This document shows positions 34,616 through 43,009 of a stretch of 64,000 nt of DNA, piece by piece (position 1 is the stretch's first letter; every line of letters begins with the position of its first letter). The stretch is from the NCBI GenBank assembly GCA_949282215.1, contig CASDPF010000013.1, positions 45,100 through 109,099 on the forward strand, given 5' to 3'. Origin of the DNA: an uncultured bacterium. GTDB taxonomy: Bacteria > Cyanobacteriota > Vampirovibrionia > Gastranaerophilales > Gastranaerophilaceae. Both the position numbers and the translations under genes were made by a program. Below the pieces are notes generated by a model. It ran no database searches. It was not told the origin of the DNA and was given only the letters and a program-made list of their open reading frames with translations.

Positions 34616-34712
34616 TTTAATTAAGCCTAATTGATATTTGAAAACTTTTCATTTACCCCAATTCACTGATAGTAATATACTCCATGTTACTAAGTAATAT
34701 TTTCATAATTTA

Positions 34713-34749
34713 GTTTATCCTTTCTCTTGTAGAAAGGGAAAGGATAAAC
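34713..34749 (+). promoter_or_regulatory. Alternative hairpins before the rhodanese gene
   Basis: GTTTATCCTTT (34713-34723) pairs perfectly with 34739-34749. A shorter stem inside it, CCTTTCT (34719-34725) with AGAAAGG (34731-34737), continues the pairing toward the loop. The outer right arm contains the AAAGGA ribosome binding site 5 nt before the ATG, so the structure would hide it. Confidence 0.5.
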
Positions 34750-34753
34750 GGTT

Positions 34754-35134
34754 ATGGATAATAAAATCAAAGAGATAAGATTTGATTGTGCTCGTGCTAA
34801 AGAATTTTTTGAAGAATGTTTAGCTTATACTATTGGGCCGATAGATGTAAAAAATCTTATGGAAGAGGGTGACATAACTCTTTTGGATGTTCGAAGAGAA
34901 GCAGATTATGAGATTTCGCATATTCCAAGTGCAATTTCTATCCCTAAAGACTCTCTGGCTGATAATTTGGATAAGCTTGATAAAAATATTCCGACTGTCG
35001 TGTATTCCTATAATCAGCAGTGCCATTTAAGTTATAAAGCTGCATTGATATTAGCGGATTACGGTTATCCAAGTATTATATTAGAAGGCGGATTTAAGAC
35101 ATGGAAAGAAGATTTTAGATTTGCTTCTACTTAA
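34754..35134 (+). CDS. Rhodanese-like domain protein
   Basis: 126 residues. One rhodanese domain (about 30-122) with LLDVRREADYEISHIPSAISIP and the active-site Cys90 in YSYNQQCHLSYKAA, where the loop is longer than the usual CxxGxR. An N-terminal extension (1-28) has no known domain. It may carry persulfide sulfur in the cytoplasm; partners are not visible. It is preceded by a strong hairpin that overlaps its ribosome binding site. Confidence 0.85.
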   Translation: MDNKIKEIRFDCARAKEFFEECLAYTIGPIDVKNLMEEGDITLLDVRREADYEISHIPSAISIPKDSLADNLDKLDKNIPTVVYSYNQQCHLSYKAALILADYGYPSIILEGGFKTWKEDFRFAST

Positions 35135-35168
35135 AAATTTTTATATTGATAAATTTTGTCATAGTCTT

Positions 35169-35189
35169 GAGGGTGCAAACCCTCTTTTT
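35169..35189 (+). terminator. Terminator after the rhodanese gene
   Basis: GAGGGT (35169-35174) pairs with ACCCTC (35179-35184), loop GCAA, followed by five T. The opposite strand has few T, so it mainly serves the + strand. Confidence 0.8.
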
Positions 35190-35191
35190 CT

Positions 35192-35899
35192 TTAAATTTC
35201 AGCACCGCCATTGTTCATTTTTTTGAATACTTTTTCGCTGCCTTCTTTCTCTTTTACTGCATTAATAACAAAATCGTTAGCTTCGGAATCTCTCGCTATG
35301 GCTTCCTTTAGTTCAAGCATTTCTTTATAGCTTAAATTTTTTAGCGTTGGATCATTGATATTTTTCAAATATTTCTTAAAGTTCTCTTGAGCAGTAAAAT
35401 TAAATCCCGGCAGTCCTATTTTTAGTGAGTACCATTTATAAAATTCCCGTAGCATGTAATAAGGTTCAATTTCTCCAATGCTCATTACTACTGCAGGTTT
35501 AAATGTTGTAGAAAAACCTTGTCCCAGTATGAAATTCAGATATAAAGCTTTTTTGCCTTTTAACTCTGTTATCAGCCCTTCTTCCTCATTAATTTTATTG
35601 AGGAATTTGAAAGCGTCTTTTTTTCTGAATACTTTTGTTCCTTCCGCTTCCATATATTCAATATACTTTTTAGGGTTATTGTTGCATGACTTCATAATAT
35701 CTGCGATATTTTGTTTTACTAACTGAATATTTTTTTCTGTTTCGCTTGAAAAAGTAACGGTTTCAGTGCTTGAAATCATTGTCTTTGTAGTTGAATTTGA
35801 GAATGATGTATCCAAATGCTTTGAAAGCATTGTTTTGAGAAACTTTTCTCTGATTGAAAGTATAATGAATTTTATATTTTTATTAAGTTTATTCATCAT
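35192..35899 (-). CDS. Unknown protein, 235 residues
   Basis: Not recognised. The N-terminus (MMNKLNKNIKFIILSIREKFLK) is basic and hydrophobic but not a clear signal. The middle is Ser/Thr-rich (40-65), followed by a charged helical body with KKALYLNFILGQGFSTTFKPAVVMSIGEIEPYYMLREFYKWY broken over residues 125-165. The family is probably lineage-specific. It is convergent with the rhodanese gene and divergent from the 36102 gene. Confidence 0.65.
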   Translation of the reverse strand: MMNKLNKNIKFIILSIREKFLKTMLSKHLDTSFSNSTTKTMISSTETVTFSSETEKNIQLVKQNIADIMKSCNNNPKKYIEYMEAEGTKVFRKKDAFKFLNKINEEEGLITELKGKKALYLNFILGQGFSTTFKPAVVMSIGEIEPYYMLREFYKWYSLKIGLPGFNFTAQENFKKYLKNINDPTLKNLSYKEMLELKEAIARDSEANDFVINAVKEKEGSEKVFKKMNNGGAEI

Positions 35900-36101
35900 A
35901 AAAGCAGTATAACCTATTACATATAAAAAGTTTTCATACGTGTAATGTAAATAATTTTTTGTATCTTGAAATTGCGTGTATTTAAAATTTTTTTAATATT
36001 TAAGTATAAAAATCTTAAGAGAGTATATATTTTGATATGGCCTTTTAAAATATTAAATAGCTTGAATTTAAGCTTCTCCAAAAAATATCGAAGGAGGGGC
36101 T

Positions 36102-37547
36102 ATGTGTAGTGTAGATTTTAATTCTCAATTTGGCATGAATGTTAAAAATTACCAACAATACCAGCAAATGCGTTTTGGTACCGGTATAAGGCTGAATACG
36201 TTCCAAAATCAACAGTTAAGTTTTGATACAGGCTTATTTACCGCAAATAAGACCAATCCGTTTAATAATACTTCTTCAGTCGGGAATTCTTTGACATTTA
36301 ACGGTGTTCAATACGATAATGCGTATTCTATGCTAAATTCTGTCGGGAATAAAGAGCAAGATAAGGGCGATTATAGTCTTAAAGATAATATAAAATCTTT
36401 GTTTAAAGAAATCGGTTCGGAAATAAAATCATTTGCAAAGGATGTTGCAAGTGGTGTAAAGAATTTCTTTAATAAACTTTTTGGTAAAGGTAAAAGCGAA
36501 AATTCTTCAAATGTTGACAAGGCTATTGGTGATATGCAAAATGCCCAAGATAAGGAGACTTTAAAAGGTGCAATTGATGGAGCTACGCAAGAGCAGAGTC
36601 AAATCCAAGGACAGCAAAGTCAAAATGCTCAGCAGTTGAAAGGTCTTAAAGGACAGGCAGCTCAGGCTCAAAAAGCTGAAGATGGTGCTAATTCCCAATT
36701 GCAACAAAGTAATGAACAGCTAAGTAATAATGAATCGAAATTAGAGCAGGCTAAAGCGGATTATAATGCAGCTTTAGATAAGGTGTCAGATGCCCAATAT
36801 GCAGTAGCTGATGCTGAAAATAATCTTGCTGCAGCTAAGAGTGCTGCAACTTCGGAAAATCCTAATACAGCCGCAATTCAGCAGGCTGAAGCTCAGGTTC
36901 GTGAAGCTAAGCAAGCTGAAATTCAAGCTCGGCAGGAATTGCAACGGGCAGAACAGGCTCAAACACAAGCAGAACAAGATGTAAATACGTCTAAACAACA
37001 AGTAGAGACTTCTGAGAATAATGTAGCGGAGGCTGAAGCTCAAACTGAAGCTGTTAATCAGCAGGTTGATACTGCGGAAGCTCAACAGGTAGAGTTAAAT
37101 ACTTCCGGTGAAGAAATATCTCAAGGTATTGATGAAGGTAATCAAAGACTTGAACAAATGGAGAATAATCAGACCCCTGTCGAAAATTCTGAGGCTGAAG
37201 CAGAAAGTCCCGCATCAGAATTACCTTCCTCAGAGCAAGGAAATATTGCTGATGGTTCTAATGCTTTTCAATCTCAAGACAGTTTAATTGACAGTAAAGG
37301 CTATTCAGACGATGAAAAAGCTAAAATTCTTCAAGCAAGACAAGATATTCAGAATATGCAGCCTGGAGATACTGTACAATGCGGGGCTGATGTCTATACA
37401 ATGGATGCTGATGGTACAATTCGTGTCAATGATACTGCCGGTGAATATAAATCTAAAGAAGAAGCCGCTATGAATGCAGGGGATTCTGCTATGCGTCAAA
37501 TTGATTCCAGAAAAAGAGAAGCGTTTGAAATGAGTTTTTATAAATAA
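36102..37547 (+). CDS. Unknown protein with long Ala/Gln/Glu coiled coil
   Basis: 481 residues. The N-terminus (MCSVDFNSQFGMNVKNYQQY) and residues 1-100 are polar and Asn-rich. An amphipathic helix (about 95-135, IKSLFKEIGSEIKSFAKDVASGV) leads into a very long coiled coil (about 155-350) with alanine, glutamine and glutamate repeats. The end (380-481) has a small folded-looking domain. No signal peptide or membrane helix. GGAGG lies before the ATG. I do not recognise the family; a structural or filament role is only a guess. Confidence 0.7.
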   Translation: MCSVDFNSQFGMNVKNYQQYQQMRFGTGIRLNTFQNQQLSFDTGLFTANKTNPFNNTSSVGNSLTFNGVQYDNAYSMLNSVGNKEQDKGDYSLKDNIKSLFKEIGSEIKSFAKDVASGVKNFFNKLFGKGKSENSSNVDKAIGDMQNAQDKETLKGAIDGATQEQSQIQGQQSQNAQQLKGLKGQAAQAQKAEDGANSQLQQSNEQLSNNESKLEQAKADYNAALDKVSDAQYAVADAENNLAAAKSAATSENPNTAAIQQAEAQVREAKQAEIQARQELQRAEQAQTQAEQDVNTSKQQVETSENNVAEAEAQTEAVNQQVDTAEAQQVELNTSGEEISQGIDEGNQRLEQMENNQTPVENSEAEAESPASELPSSEQGNIADGSNAFQSQDSLIDSKGYSDDEKAKILQARQDIQNMQPGDTVQCGADVYTMDADGTIRVNDTAGEYKSKEEAAMNAGDSAMRQIDSRKREAFEMSFYK

Positions 37548-37645
37548 TATTTTAAAATTAAAAGCCTGCTGCCAAAAGTTTTTAGATTTAATTCTTGACG
37601 AGAATAAAAGATATTAAATTTAAATAAAGATTGTAAAAAATACAC

Positions 37646-37726
37646 TTGCTTTTTGTTTATATTTGCTATAAAATGTAATTGTGAAATAAATCACGAATTG
37701 AAAATTTCACAACCTTCTGTTACAAT
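37646..37726 (+). promoter_or_regulatory. Two adhE promoters and a Rex-like operator
   Basis: Promoter 1: TTGCTT (37646-37651), 17 bp, TAAAAT (37669-37674). Promoter 2: TTGAAA (37698-37703), 17 bp, TACAAT (37721-37726). Between them, 37679-37696 reads TTGTGA-N6-TCACGA, close to the redox regulator Rex site (TTGTGA-N6-TCACAA), and TTTCACAA lies at 37705-37712. A CRP/FNR-type site is also possible because TGTGA-N6-TCAC fits both. The 37548-37784 gap holds nothing else I can see. Confidence 0.55.
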
Positions 37727-37784
37727 AAAACATTACGGAATTCAAATAGCAAATTAAATAAGTTACTTAAAGGAGAAAAGACTT

Positions 37785-40457
37785 ATGACAACAAAAAGTA
37801 AAAAGACCGTTGAAACACTGGAAAAGGCTTTAAATCAGTCTTCAGTGGTTGACAGTGCTGAAAAATTGGAAATGTTAATCGAAAGAGTTAAAAGAGCTCA
37901 GAAGATTTACTCAAACTTTACACAAGAGCAAGTAGATGCAATTTTCAAAGCTGCAGCTACAGCTGCTGACAAAGCACGTATTCCATTGGCAAGAATGGCT
38001 GTTGAAGAAACAGGTATGGGTGTTCTTGAAGATAAAATTATCAAAAACCACTTTGCTTCTGAATACATCTACAATAAACATAAAAATGTTAAAACTTGTG
38101 GAATCATTAAAGAAGATAAAGCTAACGGTATCAAAACAGTTGCAGAACCTCTCGGAGTTATTGCAGGTATCGTTCCTACAACAAACCCTACATCAACTGC
38201 AATTTTCAAATCATTAATAGCATTAAAAACAAGAAATGCTATCATCTTTTCACCACACCCGAGAGCTACAAAATGTACAATAGAAGCTGCAAGAATTGTT
38301 CTTGAAGCAGCAGTTAAAGCAGGTGCTCCTGAAGATATTATCGGATGGATTGATATTCCTTCAATAGATTTATCAAATCAGTTAATGAAACACCCTGATA
38401 TAGCATGTATATTAGCAACAGGTGGTCCTGGAATGGTTAAAGCTGCTTATTCATCAGGTAATCCGGCTTTAGGTGTAGGTCCAGGTAACGCAGCTGCAGT
38501 TATTGATGAAACTGCTGATATTAAAATGGCTGTTTCTTCAATTATGATGTCAAAAACTTTCGATAATGGTATGATTTGTGCGTCTGAACAATCTGTAATT
38601 GTTGTTGATAAAGTTTATGAAGAAGTTAAAAAAGAATTTATCTATAGAGGTGCATACCTAATCAATGAAAAAGAAGAAAAGAAAATGATTGATCTTCCAT
38701 TCATTGATCCAAAACGTGGTACAGCACACCCTGATATCGTAGGTCAGCCTGCACATAGAATTGCAGAATTGGCAGGATTTGAAATCCCTAAGACTGCAAA
38801 AATTATCTTGGCAGAAAGACCAAAAGTTGACTGGGATGATCCTTTCTCAAGAGAAAAATTGTCTCCGGTACTTACAATGTATAGAGCAAAAGATTTCGAT
38901 GAAGCTGCAGAAATGACTTATGAATTAGTATCAAAAGGCGGAGCAGGCCATTCAGCAGATTTATACACAGATACTCGCAGTCAAGAAAGAGTTGACAAAT
39001 TTGCAGAAAAAATGCCTGCTTGTCGTGTATTAATTAACTCACCATCAGCTCAAGGCGGTATTGGTGACTTATATAACTTCAAGTTAGAACCGTCACTTTC
39101 TCTAGGTTGTGGTTCTTGGGGTAAAAACGCAGTTTCAGGTAACATCGGCGTTGAAAATTTACTTAACTACAAGACAGTTGCAGAAAGGAGAGAAAACATG
39201 CTCTGGTTTAAAGTTCCGCCTAAAGTTTACTTCAAAAGAGGTGCTGTTGATTTAGCTCTTCGTGAACTTGAAGGTAAAAAACGTGCCTTTATTGTAACTG
39301 ACAGATTCTTGTTCAATTCAGGTGCAGTAGATAGTATTGTTAATGTATTGGATGAGATTGGTATTGACCATCAAATCTTCTTTGATGTAAAACCTGATCC
39401 TACATTGTCTACAATTAATCAAGCAATGGAAATTATCAGACCTTATGAACCTGATGTAATTATTTCATTAGGCGGCGGATCTCCAATGGATGCTGCTAAA
39501 ATTATGTGGTTAATGTATGAACAACCTGATACAGTATTTGAAGATATTTCAATGAGATTTATGGATATCAGAAAAAGAATTTGTAGAATTCCTGAATTGG
39601 GTAAAAAGGCTACAATGGTTGCAATTCCTACAACTTCAGGTACAGGTTCAGAAGTTACACCGTTTGCAATTATTACAGATGATGAAACTCACGTAAAATA
39701 TGCAATCGCAGATTATGCATTAACTCCAAATATGGCAATTATCGATCCAAACTTTGTTGACGGTATGCCAAAAGGTTTGACAGCAGCTTCTGGTATAGAT
39801 GCTTTAGTTCACTCAATTGAGGCTTATGTATCAGCAATGGCTACAAACTTTACAAATTCAAATGCATTGGAAGCTACAAAGCTTGTATTCAGATACTTAG
39901 AAAGATCATGGTCAGAAGGGGCAAATGATCCTATCGCAAGAGAAAAAATGCATTATGCTGCAACAATTGCAGGTATGGCATTTGCAAATGCATTCTTAGG
40001 ATTATGTCACTCAATGGCACACAAATTAGGTGCAATGTTTAATGTACCTCACGGTGTTGCTAACGCATTGTTAATCAGACAGGTAATCAAATACAACGCA
40101 GTAGATTGTCCTAAAAAACAATGTATCTTCCCTCAATACAAGTTCCCTAATGCAAAAGCTAAATATGGTCAAATTGCAGATGAACTTGGCTTAGGCGGTA
40201 AGAATGACGATGAAAAAGTTGAATTGCTAATTGAAGCTATTGATAAATTAATGAAAGCTGTAAATCTTCCAAATTCAATCAGAGACTTTGGTGTAAAAGA
40301 ATCAGATTTCAATGCTAAGTTAGATGAAATGGTAGAATTAGCATTTGATGATCAATGTACAGGTGCAAACCCGGCTTATCCGTTGATGGAAGATATCAAA
40401 GCTATTTACAAAGATGCTTATGAAGGTGTTGTAAGAGATTACTACGCAACTAAGTAA
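37785..40457 (+). CDS. adhE: Bifunctional acetaldehyde-CoA/alcohol dehydrogenase
   Basis: Reduces acetyl-CoA to acetaldehyde and then ethanol, regenerating NAD in fermentation. The 890-residue protein has an N-terminal CoA-acylating aldehyde dehydrogenase (1-440; active Cys about 265 in NGMICASEQS; NAD motif GVGPGN), a linker, and a C-terminal iron-dependent alcohol dehydrogenase (about 465-880; GGGSPMDAAK, and iron ligands in DALVHSIEAY and GLCHSMAHKLGA). The length is typical. It forms spirosome filaments in other bacteria. AAGGAG precedes the ATG. A strong terminator follows. Confidence 0.97.
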   Translation: MTTKSKKTVETLEKALNQSSVVDSAEKLEMLIERVKRAQKIYSNFTQEQVDAIFKAAATAADKARIPLARMAVEETGMGVLEDKIIKNHFASEYIYNKHKNVKTCGIIKEDKANGIKTVAEPLGVIAGIVPTTNPTSTAIFKSLIALKTRNAIIFSPHPRATKCTIEAARIVLEAAVKAGAPEDIIGWIDIPSIDLSNQLMKHPDIACILATGGPGMVKAAYSSGNPALGVGPGNAAAVIDETADIKMAVSSIMMSKTFDNGMICASEQSVIVVDKVYEEVKKEFIYRGAYLINEKEEKKMIDLPFIDPKRGTAHPDIVGQPAHRIAELAGFEIPKTAKIILAERPKVDWDDPFSREKLSPVLTMYRAKDFDEAAEMTYELVSKGGAGHSADLYTDTRSQERVDKFAEKMPACRVLINSPSAQGGIGDLYNFKLEPSLSLGCGSWGKNAVSGNIGVENLLNYKTVAERRENMLWFKVPPKVYFKRGAVDLALRELEGKKRAFIVTDRFLFNSGAVDSIVNVLDEIGIDHQIFFDVKPDPTLSTINQAMEIIRPYEPDVIISLGGGSPMDAAKIMWLMYEQPDTVFEDISMRFMDIRKRICRIPELGKKATMVAIPTTSGTGSEVTPFAIITDDETHVKYAIADYALTPNMAIIDPNFVDGMPKGLTAASGIDALVHSIEAYVSAMATNFTNSNALEATKLVFRYLERSWSEGANDPIAREKMHYAATIAGMAFANAFLGLCHSMAHKLGAMFNVPHGVANALLIRQVIKYNAVDCPKKQCIFPQYKFPNAKAKYGQIADELGLGGKNDDEKVELLIEAIDKLMKAVNLPNSIRDFGVKESDFNAKLDEMVELAFDDQCTGANPAYPLMEDIKAIYKDAYEGVVRDYYATK

Positions 40458-40481
40458 GCAGGTTGATTGCAGCAAGAAAAT

Positions 40482-40511
40482 AAAAGAACCGCCAGAAATG
40501 GCGGTTCTTTT
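40482..40511. terminator. Bidirectional terminator, adhE / pilin at 40523
   Basis: AAAAGAACCGCCA (40482-40494) pairs with 40499-40511, loop GAAA, with T runs on both strands. Confidence 0.88.
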
Positions 40512-40522
40512 ATTTAAAGTTA

Positions 40523-41188
40523 TTATTTTTTTTCAAGAATAGTTTGTTTCCACGGATAATCATCTTTTATTTCCCAACCGTCAATTTCGATAAGTCTTGT
40601 ACAGGCGTGGCGTTTGTCGGAGATACTTACGTCTGGATTATCAAGGTTTCCATATTTGCATTGTTCCAACAGTTCTTCTCTTGTCATATTTTGATTGACT
40701 AGATGTGATGTAAAAAATTTAATTTTATTATTTATATTCCCAAGTGAAAATAGAAATGATGTGTTTCCGTCATATCTTTCTGCTCCGCAATATTTTAATT
40801 CTGTACAAAAGAAAAAAAAGATATTTGTAGTTCCTGATGCATAGGTTACAAAACCGCTTCCGTCTGCTAGTCCAATCTCATAATATGTTGTGCCAAGATG
40901 TTTTTTTGAAATGATTTTGAAATTTTTTGCAAGGTATTTGTCAAACCATTTCTCATATTCAGAACTATTTTTAATTGCACTTTGTGGAGGCATCCAATAC
41001 TTGATATCCCCATAATCTTTTTCAGTTAGCTGAATAGCTTGCTGCATGGTAGTATAAAATTTTTTTAATTTTGTTGTCGTAACTATTTTTTTATATTTCC
41101 CTATAATTGCAGGAATTGTCATTGCTGCTACTATCCCAATTATACCTAATGTTATTAAGACTTCTGCTAAAGTAAATCCTTTTTTCAA
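40523..41188 (-). CDS. Type IV pilin-like protein (GW-DYP head), XRE-paired
   Basis: 221 residues. It starts at TTG, 5 nt after AAGGAGG, and gives MKKGFTLAEV, so cleavage is after Gly4 and Glu9 is mature position 5. The head ends with CKYGN, ACTRLIEIDGWEIKDDYPW, the same end type as pilins 1, 2 and 5. It has no poly-G leader; the 5' UTR is short and shares a 146-nt gap with the divergent XRE gene at 41335. That regulator and the inverted repeat at 41232 probably control it. Confidence 0.85.
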   Translation of the reverse strand: MKKGFTLAEVLITLGIIGIVAAMTIPAIIGKYKKIVTTTKLKKFYTTMQQAIQLTEKDYGDIKYWMPPQSAIKNSSEYEKWFDKYLAKNFKIISKKHLGTTYYEIGLADGSGFVTYASGTTNIFFFFCTELKYCGAERYDGNTSFLFSLGNINNKIKFFTSHLVNQNMTREELLEQCKYGNLDNPDVSISDKRHACTRLIEIDGWEIKDDYPWKQTILEKK

Positions 41189-41231
41189 AATATCCTCCTT
41201 GGATTTGCTATTTTTATTTTAATTATCACAT

Positions 41232-41283
41232 ATATTGCTAATTTTGTCAATATTTTGGTTATTTTTGAATAAATTAGCAATAT
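41232..41283. promoter_or_regulatory. 13-bp inverted repeat in pilin/XRE gap
   Basis: ATATTGCTAATTT (41232-41244) and its exact reverse complement (41271-41283), 26 bp apart. A related half, GTCAATATTTTGG, lies between them. Likely operator of the XRE protein encoded at 41335. Confidence 0.6.
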
Positions 41284-41334
41284 TTTAGTATTTTGAAAAT
41301 CTTCTTTAAATATAAAATTAAATAAAGGAGTATT

Positions 41335-41646
41335 ATGAATACAAAAGAACTTCTCGGACTGAAAGTAAAAGAATTTAGAAAACAGCGTAAATTAACTCAG
41401 GAAAAATTAGCCGAGATTATTGGAGTAGATAACGGTTATATCAGTAAGCTTGAAGTCGGGCAAAATTTTCCGTCTATCAGCACATTAGAGAAAATTGCCG
41501 AGGCACTCGATGTCGAGTTGTATGCGTTGTTCCAATTTACTCAGGGGAAGGAAAAGGATTTTAGAAGCGAAATAATATCTATTTATGATTCCCTGAATAA
41601 AGAAAAACAATATACCCTCTATCGTGTTGCAAAAGCTATGGAATAA
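41335..41646 (+). CDS. XRE-family regulator paired with pilin 40523
   Basis: 103 residues: a Cro/CI-type HTH (about 8-62, LTQEKLAEIIGVDNGYISKLEVGQNFPS) and a short C-terminal helix (70-103) shared in style with the XRE proteins at 49546 and 62271. GGAG is 5 nt before the ATG. It is divergent from the pilin; its function as a local repressor is inferred from position and the inverted repeat. Confidence 0.86.
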   Translation: MNTKELLGLKVKEFRKQRKLTQEKLAEIIGVDNGYISKLEVGQNFPSISTLEKIAEALDVELYALFQFTQGKEKDFRSEIISIYDSLNKEKQYTLYRVAKAME

Positions 41647-41693
41647 AGAATATATTGTTTTACTAAATTAATGATTATTTTTAATTATGTTAA

Positions 41694-42410
41694 TTAGAAT
41701 TTAAAAGGGTAATCGTCTTTAATCTCCCAACCGTCATACATGATTATGATTGAGCAGTATTGACCGCCACTATCGTTTTTCTTTGCTTCGTTCATAAAGA
41801 ATTCTCTGTTGTATTTTTCCGGAGTATTAGCTGTAAATGCGTAAGGAAAAAACGCATATTGTTTTTTTATAGGATTGTAAAATAAAAAAGCAAACTTATT
41901 TACACAATTTTTGCGATTTTCTTTTTTTGTGGCTTTTGCATTAGTGTAGTAATTTACATGAATTAGCCCATTGTAATTGTCTATTGTATGGTTATTGTCG
42001 CTGCCTGTGTCTTCATCAATATCAGGTGTACTGGCAGCCCAATTTGTAAGTGACATAATACTGCCATCACTAAAAGAAACAAATAATAGTTCTTCACCCG
42101 TTTCGTCATCTCTATCAATCCATTTATTTGTGATTTTCAGATAAGGTTTTAAATATTTGTCAAACCACTTTTCCGTTTCAGCTCCGTTATGATGAGATGT
42201 AAATCCATCCCAATTTTCCATTGGGCCATTTTGAGCAATGGCTATATTGGTTGCTTGTGACATTACTGTATAAAATTTTTTCAATTTTGTTACGGTTTCA
42301 ATTTTTTTGTATTTAGCAACCAGTGTCGGTAATGTCATGGCTGCAACAATGCCTATTATGCCTAATGTGATTAATACTTCTGCTAACGTAAATGCTTTTT
42401 TCTTATTCAT
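41694..42410 (-). CDS. Type IV pilin-like protein (GW-DYP head), XRE-paired
   Basis: 238 residues from the ATG at 42410, chosen because GGAGGG lies upstream and MNKKKAFTLAEV is the normal signal; an in-frame upstream ATG would add 9 residues. Cleavage is after Ala6 with Glu11 at mature position 5. The head has a Ser/Asp/Asn-rich insert (about 120-140) and ends YCSIIIMYDGWEIKDDYPFKF. It is divergent from the XRE gene at 42587. Confidence 0.85.
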   Translation of the reverse strand: MNKKKAFTLAEVLITLGIIGIVAAMTLPTLVAKYKKIETVTKLKKFYTVMSQATNIAIAQNGPMENWDGFTSHHNGAETEKWFDKYLKPYLKITNKWIDRDDETGEELLFVSFSDGSIMSLTNWAASTPDIDEDTGSDNNHTIDNYNGLIHVNYYTNAKATKKENRKNCVNKFAFLFYNPIKKQYAFFPYAFTANTPEKYNREFFMNEAKKNDSGGQYCSIIIMYDGWEIKDDYPFKF

Positions 42411-42531
42411 AAACCCTCCATTTTGACTATTTTTCATTATATCATTTTTTTTTAATTAAATCATCGTGTCAGTTGGCGTTCGACTTGGTTTTGCTTTCGA
42501 TATATAAATTTCTTTGTTAGTCTGCTATTAG

Positions 42532-42579
42532 TTTTACTGGTATATATCCAGTAAGATTATGTTATCATTTCCAGTAAAA
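42532..42579. promoter_or_regulatory. TTTTACTGG repeats in pilin/XRE gap
   Basis: TTTTACTGG (42532-42540) faces CCAGTAAGA (42548-42556) around 7 bp, and a third half-site CCAGTAAAA (42571-42579) stands 8 nt before the XRE ATG. A likely operator, different from the one at 41232. The XRE gene has no ribosome binding site. Confidence 0.65.
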
Positions 42580-42586
42580 TTGTCAA

Positions 42587-42808
42587 ATGGATGAAAATGA
42601 GTTGTACAAATTGTTAGGGCGAAGGATTAAATTTTTGCGTGAGGCTCAGCATTTAACCCAAGAAAAACTCGCAGAAAAATGCGGAATCAGCCTTGATTAT
42701 CTTGGTAAAATTGAAGTTAATATTAACAAACCGGGATTAAAAACACTTATTAAAATTTCAAATTCATTGGATATCCCTATAAAATCATTATTTGAGTTTG
42801 ATAACTAG
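42587..42808 (+). CDS. XRE-family regulator paired with pilin 41694
   Basis: 73 residues, essentially one HTH domain (about 10-65, LTQEKLAEKCGISLDYLGKIEVNINKPGLKTLIKIS). No C-terminal helix. It begins at ATG without a visible ribosome binding site, and the third operator half-site lies just upstream, so self-repression is plausible. Confidence 0.84.
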   Translation: MDENELYKLLGRRIKFLREAQHLTQEKLAEKCGISLDYLGKIEVNINKPGLKTLIKISNSLDIPIKSLFEFDN

Positions 42809-42814
42809 TCTGGC

Positions 42815-42843
42815 TTGACATTTGTCTATGTCTTTTTTATTAT
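42815..42843 (+). promoter_or_regulatory. tRNA-Cys promoter
   Basis: TTGACA (42815-42820), 17-bp spacer, TATTAT (42838-42843), with transcription starting about 9 nt before the tRNA. Confidence 0.72.
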
Positions 42844-42858
42844 GAAGAAACGAGGTGA

Positions 42859-42930
42859 GGCGACATGGCCAAGTGGTAAGGCAGGAGCCTGCAAAGCTCT
42901 TATCCCCCAGTTCGAATCTGGGTGTCGCCT
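42859..42930 (+). tRNA. tRNA-Cys (GCA)
   Basis: Acceptor GGCGACA (42859-42865) pairs with TGTCGCC (42923-42929), discriminator T as usual for tRNA-Cys. The anticodon loop CTGCAAA has anticodon GCA, with T-loop TTCGAAT. CCA is not encoded. A run of T follows. Confidence 0.95.
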
Positions 42931-42973
42931 TTTTTAATTTTAATCCCGTTAGATAATTGTTGTTTATAGCTTA

Positions 42974-43003
42974 TTGACAAAAGATATATTATGATGTTAA
43001 TAT
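42974..43003 (+). promoter_or_regulatory. Promoter of the TPM gene, apparently leaderless
   Basis: TTGACA (42974-42979), 18-bp spacer, TAATAT (42998-43003). The ATG at 43010 is 6 nt after the -10 box and has no ribosome binding site, so the transcript probably begins at the ATG. Confidence 0.55.
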
Positions 43004-43009
43004 CTAAGT

